The notes beneath the pieces were generated by a model, which saw nothing but the letters and a program-made list of their open reading frames with translations, was not told where the DNA came from and ran no database searches. A program made the position numbers and the translations under genes. A stretch of 6,029 bases of DNA, taken from Methanosarcinaceae archaeon (lineage in GTDB: Archaea; Halobacteriota; Methanosarcinia; Methanosarcinales; Methanosarcinaceae). Location of the stretch: positions 1 through 6,029 of the forward strand of contig JAUVKD010000066.1 in assembly GCA_030596385.1 (NCBI GenBank). The letters are read 5' to 3'. Below are positions 1 through 5,420 of the stretch, one piece after another. The number at the start of each line of letters is the position of its first letter. The stretch's first letter is position 1.

Positions 1-1232
1 CCGTTTGATTTCTTGAGCTCTATAATACCGGCAAGCACATCCTGATTCGTGTTCAGTCCGATGCACTTCAGCTCTTCGAATGTCGTATCACCAAAAGGCA
101 GTGGGATAAGTTCATTGACTATAGATGGTATATCACCCGGATCGAATCCAAGCTCTAAAAGCGGACTTTTTGCAACACTCACTTTCACATCTGCCATAGC
201 CGTCTTATCCGGAAGCAATCCACTTTTCCCCATGAGCTTATGTATCTGGGGAAATCCGAACCTATGCGGAGGTACTTTTTTATCCACATTCTTATATAAT
301 TGACTGAGTTCGGGAACAGTGAGTTTCTCAGGTACTTTCATGTCAACTTTCTTTTCAAGATCAAGTAGTTCCAGCATTTCAGCAGGAATACTTACGTCTG
401 GCATCTTGGTAATTTCTTTTATGAAAAATAGTTTAAGTGCGTCTATTTGTATACGCGCATCAACTGAATTACCCCATACAGGCGGATAATCAGGTGTGTC
501 AGGAGGTGGAGGTGTTTGCCAGGAAAGGATTGCACGTACTTTTGGTATATTTTCGAATTTACACCATTTTTTCTTGGCATCAAGTATTATACTCAGATCG
601 TACTCAAGTTTACTTTTGCTAGATATATTGTAAGCAGTGAAACTGAGCATCCCGACATCTTCCCAATCATTTGTATTGTTCCAGTCTACATAGAACCGTA
701 CATATTCTTTTGAACCGTCTGAACATATATTGCCACCGTATCCTGATGATTTTTTGACATGAACTACAGCTTCAAGCCTGTCGAACTGTGGATTAAATCC
801 TATGCACATAAGTTCTTCAAAACTTGTATTATTATGCATGGGCTTTACAGGTTCAAAAGGGCTTAACTTCAGATTGCCAAAATAGTTCGGATTCATTGCA
901 ATCATGTATTTGAAGTTGATCCGCTCCGGTTCACCAACATCAGCTGTGCCTGCGAGGATCGATACGATATCTGTGAACCTCTCAGGGCCTATATGTGGTA
1001 TATCCATAATCTCTTTAAGATCACTGAAATTCCCAGCTCTGGCCCTTTTATCAAGAATGTTGTTAGCAACTTTAATACCAACATCAGTTTCAGATGGAAA
1101 TTCAATGGTGTCTGCAATCTCTTCGGATGTCTTGACCGTGTTTAGAAAATCCAGTACTTTTTTGGCATCTTCGGTATTTATCTCTTCAGGCTTGATGGTA
1201 GGGCGTTTCAGCAATGACTTTTTTGTGGACAT
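1..1232 (-). CDS. Helix-hairpin-helix plus repeated beta-rich module protein (3' end off window)
   Basis: The first 410 codons are present, and the reading frame is still open at the left edge. Residues about 18-94 resemble a ComEA-type helix-hairpin-helix pair: INTEDAKKVLDFLN near 18, then GNFSDLKEIMDIPHIGPERF at 67-86, where the IGP turn is typical. Such modules usually bind DNA non-specifically, but in multidomain proteins they may only be structural. Residues about 136-263 form a beta-rich module with landmarks FEELMCIGFN, SSGYGGNICSDGS, YVRFYVDW, VRAILSW, a proline run (240-244) and PVWGN. I recall similar modules in uncharacterised bacterial and archaeal proteins but know no function for them. 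A second copy starts at about 384 (FEELKCIGLN) and is cut by the edge. The ATG at 1232-1230 is chosen because GGAGG lies 9 bases upstream (1242-1246). No signal peptide or membrane segment is visible, so the protein is probably cytoplasmic. The start overlaps the stop of a 35-residue gene by one base. Confidence 0.85.
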   Translation of the reverse strand, partial: MSTKKSLLKRPTIKPEEINTEDAKKVLDFLNTVKTSEEIADTIEFPSETDVGIKVANNILDKRARAGNFSDLKEIMDIPHIGPERFTDIVSILAGTADVGEPERINFKYMIAMNPNYFGNLKLSPFEPVKPMHNNTSFEELMCIGFNPQFDRLEAVVHVKKSSGYGGNICSDGSKEYVRFYVDWNNTNDWEDVGMLSFTAYNISSKSKLEYDLSIILDAKKKWCKFENIPKVRAILSWQTPPPPDTPDYPPVWGNSVDARIQIDALKLFFIKEITKMPDVSIPAEMLELLDLEKKVDMKVPEKLTVPELSQLYKNVDKKVPPHRFGFPQIHKLMGKSGLLPDKTAMADVKVSVAKSPLLELGFDPGDIPSIVNELIPLPFGDTTFEELKCIGLNTNQDVLAGIIELKKSN

Positions 1233-1339
1233 TAGAACTCGCCTCCATAACAATTTGTCATACGGATAGATATTTGGTCTGATCCATTTGTTTGCATTAC
1301 TTGCACATTATTCCCCTGTCTATGTTTATTTTCCCGCAT
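1232..1339 (-). CDS. Small 35-residue protein, coupled to the repeat-protein gene
   Basis: This short gene runs from ATG (1339-1337) to TAA (1234-1232). Its protein starts MRENKHRQGNN, is hydrophilic, and ends in TNCYGGEF with a single cysteine at residue 30. A good ribosome site, GGAGTGA (1347-1353), lies 7 bases before the ATG. The stop overlaps the next gene's ATG by one base (TAATG), and that gene's own GGAGG site lies inside this frame, so the two are probably translationally coupled. I do not recognise the protein. It could be a genuine small protein, for example a partner of the downstream product, or a leader peptide whose translation controls that gene. The ribosome site and coupling are direct observations; the function is unknown. 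Confidence 0.6.
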   Translation of the reverse strand: MRENKHRQGNNVQVMQTNGSDQISIRMTNCYGGEF

Positions 1340-1384
1340 ATGGTATTCACTCCTTTACACTCGGTTTTAAGATCGAATACCATA
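1339..1384 (-). promoter_or_regulatory. Perfect 10-bp inverted repeat around the small gene's ribosome site
   Basis: The arms tatggtattc (1339-1348) and gaataccata (1375-1384) are perfect complements separated by 26 bases. In the minus-strand mRNA the loop holds most of the GGAGTGA ribosome site, while the 3' arm contains its last two bases, the spacer and the first base of the ATG. A folded stem would therefore hinder initiation. As DNA, the same symmetry could be an operator for a dimeric regulator. Both readings are inference; the symmetry itself is exact. Confidence 0.5.
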
Positions 1385-1407
1385 ATTTAAACATAAGCTA
1401 TATCGAT

Positions 1408-1480
1408 ATATTCAAACCCCTGTCTATTTATACAAATAGATAGTGGCAGCATATTTATTTAAATTTGATATTCAAACCCC
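1408..1480. repeat. 13-base direct repeat, two copies 60 bases apart
   Basis: The sequence atattcaaacccc occurs exactly at 1408-1420 and again at 1468-1480. A related 11-base repeat, cccctgtctat, occurs at 1313-1323 and 1417-1427, overlapping the end of the first 13-mer. All copies lie in or near the presumed promoter region of the left-hand operon, so they could be binding sites, but no role can be shown from sequence alone. Confidence 0.45.
1423..1435 (-). promoter_or_regulatory. Possible TATA box for the 35-residue gene and repeat-protein operon
   Basis: On the minus strand this reads ttgtataaataga, close to an archaeal TATA box. Transcription would start near 1402, leaving a leader of about 60 bases that contains the whole inverted repeat. 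An alternative AT-rich box (gtttaaatta, about 1383-1392) would start transcription near 1362 and exclude the 5' arm of the stem. Confidence 0.35.
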
Positions 1481-1732
1481 ACAGATAATATCGGAGCGCA
1501 CAATAATATAGCCCCAAATCACCCAATGTACAATAGTCGATTACCCTATTTAACATTTGCGATATTGTGTGCTGGAAGCCTTTATCGTGCCAAAAAATAG
1601 TTATGTTGATATCGAAAAAATGCATCATGCGGGCGTATTTACCTGAATACAAAAAGTTATAAATTATATACTATGAAAAAACATAACGTCATTTATGATA
1701 ATATTCCAATAGAACTTAATCATAAATAATAA
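1481..1732. other. Non-coding stretch left of the miniature element
   Basis: I see no convincing gene here. A 65-codon minus frame (1455-1652) begins with TTG and has no ribosome site. An 18-codon plus frame begins at 1673 behind the AT-rich box ttataaattatata but is too short to support. The stretch may be relic DNA. The last eight bases (1725-1732, aataataa) are the left target duplication of the adjacent element. Confidence 0.4.
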
Positions 1733-1903
1733 GTAACTATTCAGCCATCCTTGAGACCGGATACCGATGGCGAAAATCTATTTATTAGTTTTTAATACTG
1801 AGTCTATGTCCATCGATTTTAAAGGTGTTTGACAATTGTGTGCAATTATCAATTTGTGGGCGATTCAGTCTAAAGATAACGTTTATGATGGCTGAATAGT
1901 TAC
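1733..1903. mobile_element. Miniature inverted-repeat element, probably IS66-mobilised
   Basis: The element is 171 bp with perfect 17-bp terminal inverted repeats: gtaactattcagccatc at 1733-1749 and its exact complement at 1887-1903. It is flanked by a perfect 8-bp direct duplication, aataataa, at 1725-1732 and 1904-1911. There is no meaningful open frame inside, so it must be moved by a transposase made elsewhere. Ends starting GTAA and 8-bp duplications are the known signature of the IS66 family, which makes that the likely source. An internal hairpin (1829-1838 with 1843-1852, one mismatch, loop tgtg) lies in the right half. The intact ends and duplication suggest a fairly recent insertion. 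It sits in intergenic DNA and breaks no visible gene. Confidence 0.85.
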
Positions 1904-1977
1904 AATAATAAAATATATTCGATGCCTGATCACATAAGGGCATGTAGGGTCATCAAACGGTTTATTGATATAATAGA

Positions 1978-1996
1978 TAGGAGTCAGCAACTCCTA
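1978..1996 (-). terminator. Possible terminator hairpin at the end of the two-gene operon
   Basis: The arms taggagt (1978-1984) and actccta (1990-1996) pair perfectly around the loop cagca. On the minus strand the stem begins with the TAG stop codon of the upstream gene. An AT-rich but not strictly U-rich tail follows, so termination is plausible rather than certain. Confidence 0.4.
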
Positions 1997-2227
1997 CCGT
2001 TTGACAATATAAAGTTTTATCAGGTAAACACAGATCAATAACACCCCAAGATTGTAAAATGCCCTGAAGATCGAGATATACTCGTGTTCAAGCCATGTCT
2101 CGATTATATTCTCCATTGAAAAATAAAGCTGAAATGTGGCTACAAATAACAGCAGCATGGCAATGATGAACGCTCCTCTTTTGAAGTATTCCTCCATTGT
2201 AGGTTTTTCATCGGTCGTATCGATCAT
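1994..2227 (-). CDS. Small two-helix membrane protein
   Basis: The product has 77 residues: an acidic N-terminus (MIDTTDEKPTMEEYFKRG), a first membrane helix at about 18-37, a short polar loop with ENIIETWLEHEY, a second helix at about 57-74, and a basic end (IVKR). By the positive-inside rule both ends probably face the cytoplasm. The ATG (2227-2225) overlaps the TGA of the upstream surface-protein gene as ATGA, and a strong GGAGG site 6 bases before it is embedded in that gene's final codons. Translation is therefore almost certainly coupled. The fixed pairing suggests it helps anchor, export or process the upstream protein, but this is inference. I do not recognise a named family. Confidence 0.75.
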   Translation of the reverse strand: MIDTTDEKPTMEEYFKRGAFIIAMLLLFVATFQLYFSMENIIETWLEHEYISIFRAFYNLGVLLICVYLIKLYIVKR

Positions 2228-3183
2228 TTCTCTCTCCTCCTTTGCATCAATGCCACTAATAACATCGTGGCACTGGCCAACAATATTCCAAATCCTCCCA
2301 TTGCGTCATCCGCATAAGCCATTGAATCCTCCGTCTCTGCAGGTATGATGAAATCACCGGTCTCGACATGTTTAGTCTTCACTTGTGTTCCGGTATCAAT
2401 CGTCATTTCAGGTTTAAGCTGCACATAATCTTCCCCGCGTTTTACAATGGTATCATTATTCCATATAAGCACTTCAACAACGTAATTATATTGATCGGGA
2501 ACTGTCAGGTTGACACTCTTAATAATGGTGGTTTCAGGCCTGATCGAACCTGTCTCTATCCACACTTTATCTGCAAGCAGGCGTGCATCCATCTCCCTTG
2601 CCTTGATAAGTATCTTATAATTTTCACTTGTGCTTATGCCTTCATTTGTAAGGTACAGATCACTTTGTATTACAACCCTGCTGCCATTAACTTCCCGCAC
2701 AAGGAAATCCATCCCTGCAACTTCAACACCGATATCCTGCACATCCGCAGGCAGGTTTTCCAGATTATTTATCGTTATTTCCCTGGTGTTCTTATTCTTT
2801 TCTTCTTCAAATAATACGGACACGATCCGATATCCGCCTTCTTTTTGTAATTTAAGCGATTGGGTAATATTTACGGTATCACCTTTATTGATGATACCAA
2901 TATTATCCTGTGTTTGCACCACAAGTAAACCGGTTCTTGTACTGAATGCTTTTAGGAGGAGCGATGTGTTCTTGCTTGAATCACCGTAATAATTCTCAAC
3001 ATAGGTTGTGACATCAATGTCTACAAAAGCACTTTTGACCTCTTTTGCAGATATATCCATGTTCGTAATTCCAAGCTGGCTCTCATCTTCAAAACTTCGA
3101 AGACATCCACTTGATGAAATGGATAACAAAAGGATAGATGTTAATATCAAAATTCGGATTATTGCTAATTTGTACCCGGTCAA
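2224..3183 (-). CDS. Secreted surface protein with two Ig-like repeats and a C-terminal anchor
   Basis: The product has 319 residues. Residues 5-24 form a signal helix, followed by SISSSGC, a possible lipobox with Cys27. The exported part contains two similar beta-rich repeats: about 50-128 (with SLLLKAF and GDTVNITQSLKL) and about 169-256 (with KILIKAR and ETTIIKSVNLTV). This arrangement resembles the archaeal family I recall as DUF7490, but the name is from memory. Candidate N-glycosylation sites are N72, N105, N166, N225 and N243. The C-terminus is GGFG (296-299), then a hydrophobic helix, then QRRREK, much like a PGF-CTERM archaeosortase signal but with GGF in place of PGF. Function is unknown; it probably sits on the outer face of the membrane. 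The start is TTG (3183-3181) with GGGTGG (3190-3195) about 6 bases upstream. The next gene overlaps its stop by four bases. Confidence 0.8.
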   Translation of the reverse strand: MTGYKLAIIRILILTSILLLSISSSGCLRSFEDESQLGITNMDISAKEVKSAFVDIDVTTYVENYYGDSSKNTSLLLKAFSTRTGLLVVQTQDNIGIINKGDTVNITQSLKLQKEGGYRIVSVLFEEEKNKNTREITINNLENLPADVQDIGVEVAGMDFLVREVNGSRVVIQSDLYLTNEGISTSENYKILIKAREMDARLLADKVWIETGSIRPETTIIKSVNLTVPDQYNYVVEVLIWNNDTIVKRGEDYVQLKPEMTIDTGTQVKTKHVETGDFIIPAETEDSMAYADDAMGGFGILLASATMLLVALMQRRREK

Positions 3184-3210
3184 AATACCACCCTTAATTT
3201 TCTACAAGGT

Positions 3211-3228
3211 TAGATATTATTTATAACT
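3211..3228 (-). promoter_or_regulatory. Probable TATA box of the surface-protein operon
   Basis: On the minus strand the sequence contains gttataaataat. Counting about 25 bases downstream puts the transcription start near 3197, giving a short leader that just includes the GGGTGG ribosome site before the TTG start. No other gene's start competes for this position. Confidence 0.45.
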
Positions 3229-3301
3229 ATTTGCGATAAATTATGGAGATGTAGTCTTGAATATATTACTTTAACTTTATAAATAGGGCATCAATCTACC
3301 G

Positions 3302-3448
3302 ATGACGTTTATGTATGCATGTATGGCTGGACAGTTATTAATATTTTTGAATCGAAACACCGATGACAGTTCCGCCATAAAATACCAATATCCGAATCAG
3401 GGACTAATACGAATCCATGCCCAAAAGTGCAGCCACCATATAACTTAG
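3302..3448 (+). CDS. Doubtful 48-residue small ORF behind a TATA box
   Basis: A frame of 48 codons runs from ATG at 3302 (further ATGs at 3311 and 3323) to TAG at 3446-3448, overlapping the permease stop codon on the other strand. A very good archaeal TATA-like sequence, ctttataaatag (3275-3286), lies about 20 bases before the first ATG, which would allow a nearly leaderless mRNA. The predicted protein (MTFMYACMAGQLLIFLNRNT at the start) resembles nothing I know, and its first part overlaps the diverged mobile-element end. The TATA box may be real even if this frame is not translated. Confidence 0.2.
   Translation: MTFMYACMAGQLLIFLNRNTDDSSAIKYQYPNQGLIRIHAQKCSHHIT
3323..3338. repeat. Diverged solitary copy of the miniature-element end
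   Basis: The bases atggctggacagttat match the right end of the 171-bp element (atggctgaatagttac) at 13 of 16 positions. Both copies are also preceded by acgtttatg a short distance upstream. No convincing left end is seen. It could be the remnant of an older insertion or a chance match. Confidence 0.3.
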
Positions 3449-4401
3449 TCAGACGATTCAGACCCCATCAGTATTGCAATCCATCGTGTATCTTCGCTAC
3501 TTTCCAGTGCAATTTTTATACACATGGTCAGAGGTACGGAAAGCAACATACCGATTATCCCCAGTACCCAGCCCCAGAACACAAGTGAGAGAAACACGAT
3601 CAATGTTGACAATCCCACACCCCGCCCCATTACACGTGGCTCAATAACACTACCGATCACAACATTGAATAACAAATACCCTGCTCCTGCAAGAACCGTA
3701 GCCCCGGGTCCTAACTGGATAAATGCCAGAAGAAGAGCAGGGATAGCTGCAATAAATGATCCTATGTTCGGAATATAGTTTAGCAGGAATGCCAGCAAAC
3801 CCCAGAGTAATGGGTAGTCAACACCAATAATTGCAAGCCATATAGCAATTAATATACCGGTTGTAAGGCTTATCAGTGTCTTAATCGCAAGATAGCGTTT
3901 AATAGCATCGATGATTTTGCTTAACTGCGTAATTGTAGTATCTGCATCACCAAGTGCTACACTTAATTTGGCAGGTAAACCCGATGCTTCAAGCAACATG
4001 AAAAATACCATTAATAATACCAGCAACGCATCTGTAAGCAATCCACCAAGTCCGGTTAGAACACCAGTGACCAATTGCACTATCTTTTCCTGATCAAAAA
4101 TCCCGGGCAAGATATTGTCAGGTATATTGATACCAATGCTTTCAAGCCACACGATCATGATTGTCATCTCCTGATCAAGGTTTGCCTGGTAAGAAGGCAG
4201 TGCAGTCAAGATACTATCTAACGTTGATCCGACAAATCCAATCAGAATCAGGCCAAGCGTTATTACTGTGATTATCACAATTAACATAGCAAGCGGCATT
4301 GGAACACCTTTTTTATTCAGCCAAAATAATGGTGATGAAAAAATAACCGTCAGGAACATAGCTAGGAAAAATGGCACTAATATGGATTCAGCGGCATGCA
4401 T
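3445..4401 (-). CDS. AI-2E family permease
   Basis: This is a polytopic membrane protein of the AI-2E family (TqsA/YdiK-like). Characterised members export autoinducer-2 or act as ion antiporters, and the substrate here cannot be inferred. From the first ATG it has 318 residues. Landmarks are LVPFFLAMFL (8-17), an amphipathic stretch at about 60-115, the family core LLNYIPNIGSFIAAIPALLL (206-225), IEPRVMGRGVGLS (253-265), LVFWGWVLGIIGMLLSVPLT (273-292) and the end EDTRWIAILMG (303-313). The family is normally about 340-370 residues. The frame stays open upstream of the ATG to 4488 and encodes KKYRSWIDTRFLLAAASVVV and then IVAG, exactly what is expected of the first membrane helix. The true start is therefore probably at about 4476-4482, where only ATA or ATC codons exist, after GGGG at 4486-4489. 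The family call is very secure; the start is not. Confidence 0.93.
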   Translation of the reverse strand: MHAAESILVPFFLAMFLTVIFSSPLFWLNKKGVPMPLAMLIVIITVITLGLILIGFVGSTLDSILTALPSYQANLDQEMTIMIVWLESIGINIPDNILPGIFDQEKIVQLVTGVLTGLGGLLTDALLVLLMVFFMLLEASGLPAKLSVALGDADTTITQLSKIIDAIKRYLAIKTLISLTTGILIAIWLAIIGVDYPLLWGLLAFLLNYIPNIGSFIAAIPALLLAFIQLGPGATVLAGAGYLLFNVVIGSVIEPRVMGRGVGLSTLIVFLSLVFWGWVLGIIGMLLSVPLTMCIKIALESSEDTRWIAILMGSESSD

Positions 4402-4533
4402 TCCGGCAACAATTACTACGACACTTGCTGCTGCAAGTAGAAAACGAGTATCAATCCATGATCTGTACTTTTTGATGATTATATTCCCCTATTAAAGTTT
4501 GGTATAATACTATTAAACTTGTATGTATTTTCT

Positions 4534-4546
4534 AAATATAAATATA
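4534..4546 (-). promoter_or_regulatory. Probable TATA box of the permease gene
   Basis: The minus strand reads tatatttatattt, and transcription would begin near 4514. That gives about 35 bases of leader before the putative upstream start at 4476-4482, but about 113 bases before the first ATG at 4401, which favours the longer protein. Confidence 0.4.
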
Positions 4547-4581
4547 TTGTATGTTTTGTGAATGAGATATATAAAATATAA

Positions 4582-4815
4582 AACTGTTTGAAGTTAGCCT
4601 CCGGTAAAATCTATATAACGCCTTTGATACCTCAACTCATACACGAAGCATCACTACACAACGATCCATTCTATGATAAAGCAGAACTTGTGATTTAGAT
4701 TTACACAAGCTTAGACGACAAACTAAACGCACGTCCTGTAAAATATAACGAAGAACACCGGAGCAAGAAGTTGTTTTCAGGAAAATCTTACGGATATTAC
4801 TTGATTGGTTTTTAA
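4582..4815 (+). pseudogene. Possible decayed gene fragment with an internal stop
   Basis: One plus frame is open from 4582 to a TAA at 4813-4815 except for a single TAG at 4696-4698. Around that stop it reads like ordinary protein: FYDKAELVI, stop, IYTSLDDKLN, then KYNEEHRSKKLFSG. A CAG-to-TAG change would explain the stop. The surrounding DNA is otherwise AT-rich and stop-laden. The wording faintly recalls the N-terminal part of some transposases, but I cannot name a family. It may be chance. Confidence 0.25.
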
Positions 4816-4889
4816 TGGAATATGGTTATTATTGATTAGAGATATTGAGAAACTAACAAATGAATAAAAAGAAAATTTTTATAGAATAT

Positions 4890-5144
4890 TCAAGAAATTT
4901 GTAGAACCACACGGAACATAAGCCTGAGAAGATATAATAACATGTTAGCCATGCCGCATAGTACATAGATTAAAACCGTTACAATGGGGGAATTACTGAT
5001 TGCCGTGGATACACGGTTGATAACATTATAATAAAATAAAATATAATCAATAGACATACAAAAAGACAAGTCGATCGAACCTTTAATACGATTATTTAGA
5101 CCCATATATCTCGCATAATTGTCGGCCAAAATGTATAAATGCAA
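4890..5144 (-). pseudogene. Possible remnant of a transposase C-terminus or orphan ORF
   Basis: An 84-codon frame starts with TTG and has no ribosome site. Its product contains ADNYARYMGLNNRIKGSID near residue 7 and a hydrophobic end with NSPIVTVLIYVL and LLYLLRLMF. The order of a YxRxxGxxxRxKG-like stretch, then SPIV, then hydrophobic helices loosely resembles the C-terminal part of some DDE transposases of the IS4 type, but key residues cannot be confirmed. It could equally be a random AT-rich frame. Confidence 0.2.
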
Positions 5145-5390
5145 TTAAAAAATACTTATTAGTAACATTATGCCGATTTGCAGATGTTGAAATAACCACA
5201 TTTTAACCTCACACGTCATATTTGGTATATGTGGAATATGTATGTAAATTGGTGCTAATATTTACGTATGCGAGAAGTGACATATTGGAAAACAGATCGA
5301 TTTTATCCCCACTTCAGCGGAGTTAAGGATATAACTTGACGTTTAAAATCGTTATTCCTTGTATAAATATCATTTATTGATTCCGATATG
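5145..5390. other. AT-rich non-coding stretch before the phosphatase gene
   Basis: I see no gene or RNA here. An 8-bp inverted repeat (cgatttta at 5298-5305 and taaaatcg at 5344-5351) is present but is weak for such AT-rich DNA. Confidence 0.4.
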
Positions 5391-5404
5391 AAAATATAAA
5401 TATT
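5391..5404 (+). promoter_or_regulatory. Probable TATA box of the phosphatase gene
   Basis: The sequence aaaatataaatatt is centred about 24 bases before the ATG at 5421 and follows a purine-rich gaaa. This spacing would place the transcription start at or next to the ATG. With no ribosome site upstream, it indicates a leaderless mRNA. Confidence 0.5.
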
Positions 5405-5420
5405 ATTGAAAATATTTAAT

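Noticed and set aside
49..1269. Several plus-strand frames (49-303, 437-622, 516-713, 904-1269)
   Set aside because: They lie opposite the open minus-strand repeat-protein gene, lack ribosome sites and have serine- and leucine-rich shadow-type composition.
1455..1652. 65-codon minus frame
   Set aside because: TTG start, no ribosome site, no recognisable sequence, and its end is simply the second 13-mer repeat.
1673..1729. 18-codon plus frame after an AT-rich box
   Set aside because: Too short to support, no ribosome site, and the box is too close for a leaderless start.
2136..3226. Plus-strand frames opposite the surface-protein operon, including a 148-codon one at 2368-2814
   Set aside because: Shadows of a well-supported minus gene with signal peptide, repeats and anchor; no start signals of their own.
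3223..3338. A complete second miniature element from ataactatt (3223) to 3338 with a 7-of-8 flanking match
   Set aside because: The ends agree at only about half their positions, the flanks are pure A/T, and the left end coincides with the surface-protein TATA box.
3524..4495. Plus-strand frames opposite the permease
   Set aside because: The minus frame matches AI-2E family motifs throughout, so these are shadows.
5298..5351. 8-bp inverted repeat before the phosphatase gene
   Set aside because: Short, AT-rich and widely spaced; expected by chance in this composition.
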